From positions 1 through 62,929 of the forward strand of contig JASBVG010000011.1 of assembly GCA_030147505.1 (NCBI GenBank): DNA of 62,929 bases. The letters run 5' to 3'. The notes under the pieces are model-generated. The model had not been told where the DNA came from. It did no database searches and saw nothing but the letters and a program-made list of their open reading frames with translations. Origin of the DNA: Tardiphaga sp. (GTDB lineage: Bacteria; Pseudomonadota; Alphaproteobacteria; Rhizobiales; Xanthobacteraceae). A program made the translations under genes and the position numbers. Position 1 is the first letter of the stretch. The number at the start of each line of letters is the position of its first letter. Below are positions 1 through 8,346 of the stretch, piece by piece.

Positions 1-227
1 TGGCAGGTCTGGCAAGGGTCCGTCCCGCCCGCAGGCGAACGTCTTCCGGGCACCGCGCGACGCCCCAACCTTGGCGTCCACCGCATCCAGCCCCGCGAAC
101 GTGACGATCGCGCTCGCCCCTCTCATCGAGGCCGGACAGGAAGGAACATAGTCCTTTATGGAATTTCGTCAAGAATAAAATAGGAAAATTTTCTCGGAAA
201 TCCTTTGCGCCCGCCCGCCCTCTGTCT
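1..227. other. left-edge stretch, no confident gene
   Basis: A minus-strand reading frame from an ATG at 126 stays open for 42 codons to the window edge. It could be the start of a gene that leaves the window, but I see no ribosome binding site or recognisable motif. From about 140 to 210 the sequence is comparatively AT-rich for this region and holds nothing I can name. Confidence 0.3.
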
Positions 228-330
228 GTCATCCCCGCGCGAAGGCGGGGATCCAGAAGACATCGGCGAGGCGGCTCGATCCGGGAGGCCGGAGGCTGCT
301 GGGTCACCCGGTCAAGCCGGGTGACGACAA
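228..330. repeat. composite palindromic intergenic repeat, copy 1
   Basis: Two GC-rich hairpins flank a spacer of about 55 bases. The left hairpin pairs ATCCCCGC with GCGGGGAT and runs into CCAG. The right hairpin pairs GTCACCCGG with CCGGGTGAC. The outer edges are GTCAT and GACGACA. The same layout recurs at 50897, 57595 and 60287, so this is a dispersed element and not simply a terminator. Confidence 0.75.
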
Positions 331-423
331 ACGAGTTCGACCGCGACAGGGCAGGGACGGTCTGGGGACTTCATCCGCAGAGAGGTTGAGACCCCCGGCG
401 CAACGTGTTACCTGACGCGGCGT

Positions 424-497
424 GCGGGTATAGCTCAATGGTAGAGCAGCAGCCTTCCAAGCTGAATACGAGGGTTCGATTCCCTCTACCCGCTCCA
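424..497 (+). tRNA. tRNA-Gly (anticodon TCC)
   Basis: The cloverleaf is complete. The acceptor arm GCGGGTA (424-430) pairs with TACCCGC (487-493), followed by discriminator T and an encoded CCA (495-497). The D-loop contains AGCTCAATGGTAGAGC, the anticodon loop is CTTCCAA with anticodon TCC, and the T-arm carries GGTTCGATTCC. TCC reads GGA and GGG glycine codons. It stands alone, with no other RNA gene nearby. Confidence 0.97.
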
Positions 498-951
498 GCC
501 TCCCAAATCGTTGTTTTTACGCTAGAAAATGCGCTTATTTGCGCTGCGTTTTGCACCAGTCGTACAACGCTCATATAACAAATATCCAAGATTCCGTACA
601 ATGATCGAGTCCTTTGCGGCTCGGTTTCACGTGTCCGCGAGTCCTTGGCGCGTCAAGATTTCGCTTTCCCGGCTGATCCGAAAATTTCGGCGCGTTCCCG
701 ATCAATTCCCTAAGAATTCCGTCAGTGCTCGTCGCGAGGTCAGCAACGAGTCGTTCAGGCCGATCGGAGAGCGAGACACAGGCAGGCTCGAAGGTCTTCA
801 TTCGTCGCCGCAGAAACTGGTGTCGAAGACGAGTTTCGCATGCCCGGAACGATCAGCTCGTCCAATGACGTCGCAGCCGGTTGAACTGCGGCGTGGCGCC
901 GCCCCCGATATGACGATCTCTTCTCGCGGAGCATCCTTGCTTCCGGACACT

Positions 952-1068
952 TCATAGGGCGCGGGCGCGCAACGTGCCTTGAAAGTGGATGCGATGCGCG
1001 TTCGGTTCGCCAAACTGGATGGCGGTCTCGACCGGTTGTGCACTTGCGATCGAAGACTGGATGGTCAT
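952..1068 (-). CDS. possible 38-residue peptide
   Basis: A short minus-strand frame begins with ATG at 1068 and has AGGA seven bases upstream, a good ribosome binding site. The peptide starts MTIQSSIASAQPVETAIQ and ends in LRARAL. It is hydrophilic, with no membrane segment and no Cys. I do not recognise it. It lies upstream of the serine acetyltransferase gene on the opposite strand. The evidence is limited to the ribosome binding site and a balanced composition, so it may be chance. Confidence 0.3.
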   Translation of the reverse strand: MTIQSSIASAQPVETAIQFGEPNAHRIHFQGTLRARAL

Positions 1069-1450
1069 GGGACATTCCTGCAGGAGGGGGAAGCGACTGA
1101 AGACTGTGTTGTGATCTGTGCCCGTCAGCGCTCGACGCGCGTGCGCCGATGGACATGTCGCGTGACGCATATGCCAGCGAGCCGGCAATCACGGCCACAA
1201 GGATTGCGGGGAGAGCAGCACCATCGAAAGGGTTTACGAGAAATCCGATGCTATCTCGCGATGACGAGATAGAGGCCTGAAGCAATTCGCAGCTTCGCCG
1301 CGTGCCATGAACAGCGACAAACAACAATGCTGGAATGAAGCCCGGCAAGAGTGCCGTCCAACCCGCAGAGGTGTGCCGCAAAACGGGGGGATGCTCGGCC
1401 ATGCCGAAATCTCCGGTATCCGACGGTCGTTGCAGGAGGCGATCCCCCAA

Positions 1451-1624
1451 CTAGAGTGGACGTGCGGACACGGCGCCGAGCACGATGGCCGCGATCAGTG
1501 CCAGTGAGCTGTAGATGGCAACAGCATGAAACTGGGATGATGCGTGACGTGCGAACCGACGCGCACGCAAATGCAAACGGGCTTCCGCAGGGAGTTCTCG
1601 CACCGTGGTTCTCCAGTAGCCCAT
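1451..1624 (-). CDS. possible small single-helix membrane protein (57 residues)
   Basis: The frame starts MGYWRTTVRELPAEARLHLR. An Arg-rich basic N-terminal half is followed by a hydrophobic stretch (FHAVAIYSSLALIAAIVLGAV) near the C-terminus, as in a small inner-membrane protein with its basic end in the cytoplasm. The ribosome binding site before the ATG is weak, and an in-frame ATG further upstream (1702) is an alternative start. The function is unknown. The layout resembles the 45-residue protein at 18040-18177, but the sequences are not obviously related. Confidence 0.4.
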   Translation of the reverse strand: MGYWRTTVRELPAEARLHLRARRFARHASSQFHAVAIYSSLALIAAIVLGAVSARPL

Positions 1625-1983
1625 GCGAGCATCTGAAGAGAGTTTTGCTGCCGGTTCAAGCGGCCAGATAAAATAGCGATACCTGCACTGTCCACCATGC
1701 AATCGGCAGTGGAGATTTCTATATCGCCCCGATGTCGGATATTATTTTTCGGCCGCAGCGAACAGGTTTTCGTTGCGGCGGAGTTGCTTGTTTCGTGAGG
1801 GGGTAAGCCCGTGCTTTCTTCGCGACCGCATCGAGTGAACCAACGCACGCCCGCGCCTTCCTTCCTGTGCCCGGGGCTGCCGGAGACAGGCAGCATGGAT
1901 ATCTCCAGCCGCGCTACTCTTTGGAATAAATTTGCCTGCGTTTGTGTGACAAAGTTGACGAGCGTATTCATTCTAGGGTGTCT

Positions 1984-2942
1984 ATGATGTCTGCCGATAT
2001 CGCGGTCGCGGATGAGGGTGATCGGCCGATCGAGGACGAAATCAAGACGACCCGGAGCTGGCAGCTCGGTCCGGTCGTCACCGGCCTGCGGCAGTCGCGC
2101 GACATTACCCATAACATCTGGCAGCGCGGGCCGAACCGCCGTGCGCCTTCGCGCAAGGCCATGTCGGAAGTCGTGAAAGGCCTGACCGAAGCGCTGTTTC
2201 CGCGGCACTATGCGCCCGCCAATGCCGATATCACGGATATCGATAGCTTCGTCGCGGACACCTTGCAGGCAGGGCTGGATGGTCTGCTCGACCAGATACA
2301 TCGCGGATTGACCTTCGTCGCCGATGGACCGCCGACGGATCGGCATCGCGACGAGGCGGTCGCGCTGACCGAGGCTTTTGCGACGAAACTGCCGGAGATG
2401 CGCGGCGCATTGGTCGGCGACTTGCGTGCAGCGTTCGTCGGTGATCCCGCTGCGACCAGCTTTCCCGAGATCTTGATCGGCTATCCTGGCATGACTGCGG
2501 TGATCCATCATCGCATCGCGCATCTGCTGCACAAGCTCGGGGCGCCGCTGGTGGCGCGGCTGATCGCCGAACTCGCGCATGTGCGACGGGCATCGACATT
2601 CATCCCGGTGCGCAGCTCGGCACCAGCCTGTTCATCGATCACGGTACGGGTGTGGTGATCGGAGAGACCGCTATCGTCGGTGATCGTGTGCGGATCTATC
2701 AGGCAGTCACGCTCGGTGCGCGGCACTTTCCCGCCGACAACGAAGGAAAGGCGATCAAGGGCAATGCGCGGCATCCGATCATCGAGGATGATGTCGTCAT
2801 TTATGCAGGAGCAACCATTCTTGGCCGGATCGTTGTGAAGCGGGGATCGACGATCGGCGGAAATGTCTGGCTTACGGAGGACGTGGCGCCGAACAGCTTT
2901 GTCACTCAGGCTTCGGTGCGTAGCAGGATCACCGCGCGTTAA
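1984..2942 (+). pseudogene. cysE: serine O-acetyltransferase (CysE), frameshifted
   Basis: CysE acetylates L-serine with acetyl-CoA, the first step of cysteine synthesis. The first frame (start ATG 1984 or 1987) encodes the alpha-helical N-terminal part through IAELAH. It breaks near 2580 and continues in the next frame as [13 protein letters not shown], then [14 protein letters not shown], the left-handed beta-helix with hexapeptide repeats and the catalytic His-containing IDHGTG motif. Restoring one base between CAT and GCG at 2578-2583 would give a single protein of about 318 residues, a normal length for the long CysE type. No other damage is visible, so either the gene is recently dead or the base is a sequencing error. 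It lies at the head of a sulfur-rich region. Confidence 0.85.
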
Positions 2943-2982
2943 GCGGAGCTGCGCATCTGCGATGAATCGAATACCACGTTAC

Positions 2983-3001
2983 TAGCTTTACCGGAAAGCT
3001 A
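2983..3001. terminator. short perfect hairpin after cysE
   Basis: TAGCTTT and AAAGCTA form a perfect 7-base stem around ACCGG, 40 bases after the cysE stop. There is no clear T-tract on either side, so it could be a weak terminator or an operator ahead of the transporter operon. Confidence 0.3.
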
Positions 3002-3148
3002 TAGAAGAAAACATCCGCCCTTGAATGATCCATGGAGGTCACGCGTTTTCGTGGCCCGTCGCGGGGGCATGAAATTCTTATTTTTGACAGCGCGTTGACG
3101 AGGTCTCCCCTGTTCGAGGACATGCTGCCTCGGATTTAGGAGACAGTC

Positions 3149-4345
3149 ATGACTTTCGGACGATCGTTACTCGCCATTGCAGGTACCTTTGTCGCACTGC
3201 AGGTGAACCTCGTGCAGGCGCAGGAGACACTCAAAATCGGCGCGCCGCTTCCGCTGACAGGTGCGCTCGCGCCTGAAGGTGCCAAGCTTCGACAGGGCTA
3301 CGAGCTCTGGCTGGACAAAGTGAATGCCAATGGCGGCATCAAGGTCGGTGACAAGAAGCTCAAGGTCGAACTCGTCTATCACGACTATCAGTCAACAACG
3401 CCGAAAGCCGTGCAGCTGGCCGAGAAGCTCATCAGCGACGACAAGGTGGACTTCTTGTTCTCCCCATTTGGCTCAGGCGCGGCGAAAGCGGTCAGCACCG
3501 TGGCCGAAAAGGCCGGCGTCCCGCTATTGGCGTCGAGTGCGTCGTCGGCCGAGGTGTTCGATCAGGGCTACAAGAACCTGTTCGGTCTCTATACCGACAA
3601 CAGCACCTTCAGCGAGCCGCTGGCCGATCTCGTCAAAGCCAAGCTGCCTAACGTCAAGCGCGTCGCCATCCTGGCCCGGAACGATCTGTATCCGCTGTCA
3701 CTGGCCAATGAATTCGAGAAGAGCGCGAAGAAGCGCGGTCTCGAGGTCGTGTTCTTCGAAAAATATCCGATCGGCACGCTCGACCATTCGTCAGCGTTGA
3801 CACAACTTCGTGCTGCGAAGCCGGATTGGGTGATCGTCACTGGCTATATCAACGACCTGATCCTCGCCCGCAAACAGGCGGGCGAGCTCAAGGTCGGCGG
3901 GCAGGTCTATACGCTGATCAACGGTCCAGCCTATCAGGAATGGATCGATGCTGTGGGGCCGTTGGCAGAGAATGTCACCACCGCGAGCTGGTTTCATCCG
4001 GTACTCAACTACAAGAGCGACGACGTGTTCGGATCGACGCAGAATTTCGTCGCGCAGTTCAAGCAGAAGTATAACGGAGAGCCCGATTTCACGCAGGCGT
4101 CGGGCGCCGCGGTGGGCGTCATCCTGCAGCAGGCGATCGAACGCGCCGGATCGAAGGATCGCAACGCTGTTCGCGCCGAGCTCGTCAAGGGCGGGTTCAA
4201 AACCTTCTTCGCGCCGATCTCGTTCGGTCCGACCGGCATGGCCGATTCCTACACGCCGCCAGTCTATCAGATCCAGCAAGGCAAGGTGAAGGTCGTTTAC
4301 CCCGCTGACATCGCGACCAGCGACTTCCGCGCGACTGGAAACTGA
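3149..4345 (+). CDS. ABC transporter substrate-binding protein, branched-chain amino acid type
   Basis: This 398-residue periplasmic binding protein of the LivJ/LivK (Peripla_BP_6) family captures a small amino-acid-like or carboxylate ligand for the permeases encoded just downstream. It has a signal peptide, MTFGRSLLAIAGTFVALQVN, ending in VQAQ. The mature part opens with ETLKIGAPLPLTGALAPEG, the family's usual first strand and ligand loop. A strong TTAGGAG lies before the ATG at 3149. It is the first gene of a five-gene transporter operon and is followed by a 66-base gap. The ligand cannot be read from sequence. A neighbouring DsbA-like isomerase and Lrp-type regulator suggest an unusual amino acid or aromatic acid, which is inference only. 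Confidence 0.92.
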   Translation: MTFGRSLLAIAGTFVALQVNLVQAQETLKIGAPLPLTGALAPEGAKLRQGYELWLDKVNANGGIKVGDKKLKVELVYHDYQSTTPKAVQLAEKLISDDKVDFLFSPFGSGAAKAVSTVAEKAGVPLLASSASSAEVFDQGYKNLFGLYTDNSTFSEPLADLVKAKLPNVKRVAILARNDLYPLSLANEFEKSAKKRGLEVVFFEKYPIGTLDHSSALTQLRAAKPDWVIVTGYINDLILARKQAGELKVGGQVYTLINGPAYQEWIDAVGPLAENVTTASWFHPVLNYKSDDVFGSTQNFVAQFKQKYNGEPDFTQASGAAVGVILQQAIERAGSKDRNAVRAELVKGGFKTFFAPISFGPTGMADSYTPPVYQIQQGKVKVVYPADIATSDFRATGN

Positions 4346-4411
4346 TCGTTCAATTGCATGGGCAGCCGTGGTGGCGCTCCACCGTCACGGCTGCAGTTTC
4401 GAGGTTTCGCT

Positions 4412-5278
4412 ATGTTGTGGGTTCAGGTCCTGATCAACGGGCTGGCATTGGGCGGGCTCTACGCCTGCATCGCTGCCGGCTTCTCGCTGGTCTGGGGCGT
4501 TCTCAATATCATCAACATTCTGCATGGTTCGCTGATCGTGCTGGGTGGCTATCTCGCCTTCTTTGCGCATCAGTCGCTCGGGGTGAATCCCTTCCTGTTC
4601 GCGCCGGTCGCAGGCGCGATCTCCTTTTTGCTGGGTTATCTGGTGCAGCGTATCGCCATCAATCCGGTGATGGGACGTCCGGTGCTGATGACGCTGGTGC
4701 TGACCTTCGGACTCAATCTCTTCCTCGACAACGCCATGCTGGCCGGCTTCAAGGCGGATTATCGCAAGATCAATCTGGTGCCGCCGCTCGGCGTGTTCGA
4801 AATCGGCGACATCATCGTGCCCATTGACCGTGTCTATGCGACGGCTGTGGGCTTGCTGCTGGTCCTCGCTCTGGCGGCGTTGCTGCGCTTCACCCAGCTC
4901 GGCCGTGCCATCGTGGCGGTGCGCATGGATCGCGATGCCGCCGCGTTGATGGGCATTGACGTGCGTCGCACCTATGCGATTGCCTTTGCGCTCGGGACCT
5001 TCATGGCCGGTTCGGCAGGCGCTCTGCTGGCCGCGATCTTCCCGATCTCGCCGGTCTCCTCCGGCGGATATCTCGGCAAGGCCTTCGTGATCTGCGTGCT
5101 CGGCGGCCTCGGCAGCATTCCCGGCGTGGTGGTGGGTGGCTTCGCCCTCGGCGTGATCGAAAGCTATGGCGCGATGTTCATCGGGCCTGAACATGCGCTG
5201 ACGCTGTCTTTCCTGCTGCTGCTCGTCCTGCTGGTCGTGAGGCCGACGGGATTGCTTGGCCGACGGGGATTTAGCTGA
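4412..5278 (+). CDS. ABC transporter permease, LivH type
   Basis: This 288-residue inner-membrane permease of the branched-chain amino acid family forms the channel together with the LivM-type partner encoded next. I chose ATG 4412, preceded by GAGG; an upstream in-frame ATG at 4358 would add a non-hydrophobic leader that does not look natural. The protein begins MLWVQVLINGLALGGLYAC and has about eight hydrophobic segments. It contains the family's EAA-like region near residues 170-210 (RMDRDAAALMGIDVRRTYAI). The stop overlaps the next start by one base (TGATG), which indicates translational coupling. Confidence 0.92.
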   Translation: MLWVQVLINGLALGGLYACIAAGFSLVWGVLNIINILHGSLIVLGGYLAFFAHQSLGVNPFLFAPVAGAISFLLGYLVQRIAINPVMGRPVLMTLVLTFGLNLFLDNAMLAGFKADYRKINLVPPLGVFEIGDIIVPIDRVYATAVGLLLVLALAALLRFTQLGRAIVAVRMDRDAAALMGIDVRRTYAIAFALGTFMAGSAGALLAAIFPISPVSSGGYLGKAFVICVLGGLGSIPGVVVGGFALGVIESYGAMFIGPEHALTLSFLLLLVLLVVRPTGLLGRRGFS

Positions 5279-6228
5279 TGCTCGTCCGTATCAGGTTTGG
5301 TCTGGCGTTTATCGCTGCCGCGGCGGCATTACTTGCCTTCGGCGACAACTACGTGCTGCGGCTCGCCACCACCGTCGCGATGTATGCGACGCTGGCGGTG
5401 GCCTGGAACATTGTTGGCGGCTTCTCGGGCTATCCATCCTTCGCCACGGCGGCATTTTTTGGTCTCGGCGCCTATGCTGGCGGTCTCGCTTCCGTGGCCG
5501 GTGTGCCGATCGTCGGCGCCTGGATCGGCGCTGGCGTGTTCACCGCCGTGTTTGCCACCCTGCTTGGTTTCGCAATCCTGCATTTGCGCGGCCATTATTT
5601 CGCGATCGGCAGTCTCGTCGTGGCGGATGTGCTGCGCGAAGTGACCAATTCGTGGGTTTCGCTTACTGGTGGCGGCATGGGGCTCAATGTGCCGCTGCTT
5701 GGCGGCAGTACTGGCACGCAGGCCAAAATCTTTTTCGTAGCGATGACCATGGTTGCGGTCGTTGCGGTGCTGGTATCGCTCTGGATTGACCGCTCGCGGC
5801 TCGGCGTCGCACTGCGCTGCATCGAGCAGAATGAGGATGCCGCGCAGGTCATTGGCGTCGACACGCGGCGGGCGAAAGTGGCCGGTTTTGCCGTCTCCAG
5901 TCTTCTCACAGGCATCGCTGGTGCGATCTATGCATCCTGGGTCAGCTATATCGACCCGTCAGATGTTTTTGATGTTTCGCTGTCGGTGAAGCCCATCATC
6001 ATGGCGCTATTGGGTGGCGTCGGGACACTCGCTGGTCCGGTGATCGGCGCCTTCGCCTTTCTCGGCCTTGAGGAGCTGATCTGGCGCAACAGCCTGGAAT
6101 TCCATGCTGGTTTCCTCGGCATTCTGGTGGTGCTGCTCGTCCTGTTTCTCCCTGGTGGCATCGGCGCGCTGCGCGGCAAGGGGGCTGTGTCATGGATCAT
6201 CGGCCGGTTCGAAAGGTCTGAGAAATGA
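5278..6228 (+). CDS. ABC transporter permease, LivM type
   Basis: This 316-residue second permease subunit of the same importer carries multiple membrane helices. It contains the usual LivM stretch NIVGGFSGYPSFATAAFFGL near residue 45 and the cytoplasmic coupling region RCIEQNEDAAQVIGVDTRR near 180-200. The ATG overlaps the preceding stop, and its own stop overlaps the ATPase start (ATGA at 6225-6228). This places all the subunits in one coupled operon. Confidence 0.92.
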   Translation: MLVRIRFGLAFIAAAAALLAFGDNYVLRLATTVAMYATLAVAWNIVGGFSGYPSFATAAFFGLGAYAGGLASVAGVPIVGAWIGAGVFTAVFATLLGFAILHLRGHYFAIGSLVVADVLREVTNSWVSLTGGGMGLNVPLLGGSTGTQAKIFFVAMTMVAVVAVLVSLWIDRSRLGVALRCIEQNEDAAQVIGVDTRRAKVAGFAVSSLLTGIAGAIYASWVSYIDPSDVFDVSLSVKPIIMALLGGVGTLAGPVIGAFAFLGLEELIWRNSLEFHAGFLGILVVLLVLFLPGGIGALRGKGAVSWIIGRFERSEK

Positions 6229-6977
6229 GTGAGCTTCTCACCCTGGATCGGGTGTCGCGGCGCTTCAGCGGTCTGCTGGCGTTGGACGATGTGTCGGTTT
6301 CGCTGAAGCAAGGCGAGATCGTCGGCCTGATCGGCCCCAACGGCGCCGGCAAGACCACCTTCGTCAATGTGATCAGCGGTGTTCTCAAGCCGACATCGGG
6401 GGCGGTCACGTTTCTCGGCCGATCGATCGGCGGGCTGCGCTCCGATCTTGTGGCGCGTGCAGGCATTGCGCGTACCTTCCAGATCGTCCAGCCGTTTCCG
6501 CGCATGACGGTGCGTGAGAATGTCGCCGCAGCGGCTCTCTTCGCTGGCGGCGTACCGACGCGAGAGGAGGCAGGCCGCGACGCCGATGCCCATCTCGCAT
6601 TCTGCGGGCTGACCCGCGAGGCCGATACGCCGGCGGCATCACTCACACTCGCTGGACGCAAGCGCCTTGAACTGGCCAAGAGCCTCGCGTCGCGGCCCAG
6701 ATTATTGCTGCTTGACGAGGTTAATGCTGGTCTCAACGCTGCCGAGATCGACGATGCCTTACGGCTGATTTCCGAGATCGCGGGGCGGGGAATCACGGTG
6801 CTGCTCATCGAGCACCTGATGAAGGTGGTGTCGCGCTCGTGCCGTCGGCTGCTGGTGCTGCATCAGGGGCGTTTGATCGCGGATGGCGCAACTGCAGCGG
6901 TGATGCAGGACAAGCAGGTGATCGAAGCCTATCTCGGCCAGCGTTATGCGCGTCTCCAGACGGAGAGCGGGATATGA
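6225..6977 (+). CDS. ABC transporter ATP-binding protein, LivG type
   Basis: This 250-residue cytoplasmic ATPase powers the importer. Walker A is GPNGAGKT at residues 37-44, and Walker B is LLLLDEV. The signature region reads LTLAGRKRLELAKSLA in place of the textbook LSGGQ, as is common in LivG. The conserved LivG histidine switch lies in LLIEHLMKVV. It starts in a 4-base overlap with livM and ends in a 4-base overlap with the second ATPase. The heterodimer with the LivF-type subunit is the usual arrangement. Confidence 0.93.
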   Translation: MSELLTLDRVSRRFSGLLALDDVSVSLKQGEIVGLIGPNGAGKTTFVNVISGVLKPTSGAVTFLGRSIGGLRSDLVARAGIARTFQIVQPFPRMTVRENVAAAALFAGGVPTREEAGRDADAHLAFCGLTREADTPAASLTLAGRKRLELAKSLASRPRLLLLDEVNAGLNAAEIDDALRLISEIAGRGITVLLIEHLMKVVSRSCRRLLVLHQGRLIADGATAAVMQDKQVIEAYLGQRYARLQTESGI

Positions 6978-7690
6978 CGGAGGCATTGCTCGACGTCGAC
7001 AGGCTGGCCGTTGGCTATGGCGATGTGCAGGTGGTTTGGGACATCAGCCTGTCGGTGAAGCAGGGCGAGGTCATCGCGCTCATCGGCTCCAACGGTGCCG
7101 GCAAGAGTACATTGCTGCGCACCTTGTCCGGTCTGCTGCGTCCGATCAGCGGCGGGATTACGTTCGACGGGCAGGAGGTCGCAGGCGCGTCGCCGCCGGA
7201 TTTCGTACACCGACGCCTGATCCATGTACCGGAAGGGCGGCGGCTATTTGCCGGCCTGTCGGTACACGACAATCTCATGCTTGGCGCTTACGGTCGTTCT
7301 GATCGCGCGAGCATCTCGATGGATCTGGAGCGCATATTCGACCTGTTTCCGCGTCTCCGGGAGCGCCGGCGACAGGAAGCGGTCACGCTATCCGGCGGCG
7401 AACAACAGATGTGCGCGATCGGGCGTGGATTGATGGCGTCACCGCGGCTGCTGCTGATCGATGAGCTGTCGCTCGGGCTCGCACCAAAGGTCGTCGATGA
7501 ACTTGTGGAGGCACTGCGCAAGGTCAATGCTGCCGGCACCAGCCTGCTCGTGGTCGAGCAGGACGTCGCCACGGCGCTGGAATTCGCGCATCGCGCTTAT
7601 GTCATCGATCAGGGGCGGAGCGTGGCTACAGGCACGGCATCGGATCTCCTTCACGATCCATCGGTTCGCGCGGCCTATCTCGGGCTCTGA
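6974..7690 (+). CDS. ABC transporter ATP-binding protein, LivF type
   Basis: This 238-residue second ATPase has Walker A GSNGAGKST, the signature LSGGEQQMCAIGRGLM, Walker B LLLIDEL and the D-loop LGLAP, all typical of LivF. The chosen start is ATG 6974, which overlaps the previous stop. A longer frame reaching back to 6839 lies entirely inside the preceding gene and is rejected. It completes the five-subunit importer; a 20-base gap separates it from the next gene. Confidence 0.93.
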   Translation: MTEALLDVDRLAVGYGDVQVVWDISLSVKQGEVIALIGSNGAGKSTLLRTLSGLLRPISGGITFDGQEVAGASPPDFVHRRLIHVPEGRRLFAGLSVHDNLMLGAYGRSDRASISMDLERIFDLFPRLRERRRQEAVTLSGGEQQMCAIGRGLMASPRLLLIDELSLGLAPKVVDELVEALRKVNAAGTSLLVVEQDVATALEFAHRAYVIDQGRSVATGTASDLLHDPSVRAAYLGL

Positions 7691-7710
7691 CATCATTCGG
7701 GAGATCTATA

Positions 7711-8346
7711 GTGAGCAAGCAGAAGCCGCCGGTGGAGTACTATTTCAGCTTCATCTCGCTGTGGTCCTATGTCGGCAGCCTGGTGTTTCAGGATCTGGTC
7801 CGGCGTCGGGACGTCGACGTCGCCTACAAGCCGATCGATCTGCTGGCGGTCTTTGCTGCCGGTGGCGGCAAGCCCGTGCGTGAACGGCCGGTGCAGCGGC
7901 AGGCTTATCGACTGGTGGAGATGGAGCGCTGGAAAGCGATCCGGAACATTCCGCTCGTGACGTGGCCGAAATTCTATCCGGCCGATCCGTCGCTGGGGCA
8001 TCGCATGCTGTTGATTGCCTGCGATCAGGGGCAGGATGTCGGTGCATTCGTGCATGCCGGTCTCAAGGCCGTCTGGGCGGACGAGTTGAATATCGCCGAT
8101 CCGGATACGCTCATCGAACTCGCGAACCGCAGTGGTCTTCAGGGGGCACAGCTCCTTGCCGCAGCAGAGAGCGAACAAGTGCGCCAGATCGAAGTCGACT
8201 TGACGCATGAGGCGATTGATCGGCAGTTGTTCGGAGCGCCGTTCTATTTTTATCGTGATGAGCCCTTCTGGGGCCAGGACCGGCTGGACCTCCTCGACGC
8301 GGCCATTGCCGAGGGGCGGGCGGCGATTCCATTCCCGGCCGTTTGA
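7711..8346 (+). CDS. DsbA-family protein, 2-hydroxychromene-2-carboxylate isomerase type
   Basis: This 211-residue cytoplasmic protein belongs to the DsbA-like/GST-kappa group, which includes the glutathione-dependent isomerase NahD of naphthalene breakdown. The diagnostic C-terminal block FGAPFYFYRDEPFWGQDRLD is present. The N-terminus (YYFSFISLWSYVGS) has no CxxC, so it is not a disulfide oxidase. GTG 7711 is preceded by GGGAG. It is co-transcribed with the importer and overlaps the following lrp start by one base. Many members of this family act on substrates other than chromene carboxylates, so the reaction is unknown. A glutathione-linked isomerisation or transfer on the imported compound is plausible. 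Confidence 0.85.
   Translation: MSKQKPPVEYYFSFISLWSYVGSLVFQDLVRRRDVDVAYKPIDLLAVFAAGGGKPVRERPVQRQAYRLVEMERWKAIRNIPLVTWPKFYPADPSLGHRMLLIACDQGQDVGAFVHAGLKAVWADELNIADPDTLIELANRSGLQGAQLLAAAESEQVRQIEVDLTHEAIDRQLFGAPFYFYRDEPFWGQDRLDLLDAAIAEGRAAIPFPAV

Larger units (their letters stand above)
498..1983. other. gene-poor stretch with only small or doubtful ORFs
   Basis: Several long frames overlap on both strands, but none looks like a conserved protein. On the minus strand a frame from 1402 down to 755 has two hydrophobic stretches (around 1340-1390 and 1190-1240) and a possible GGAG before its ATG. It then runs into low-complexity Arg/Ser-rich sequence, so I do not call it. A perfect inverted repeat with 8-base arms (CTATCTCG/CGAGATAG) lies at 1251-1272. 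The part after about 1700 is probably the promoter region of the serine acetyltransferase gene. It contains CTTTGGAAT at 1919-1927, which resembles a motif found upstream of the sulfur genes further on. Confidence 0.5.

Noticed and set aside
529..957. 142-codon plus-strand frame after tRNA-Gly
   Set aside because: Arg/Ser-rich with no recognisable motif, no ribosome binding site, and overlapped by equally long minus-strand frames; it looks like a GC-driven open frame.
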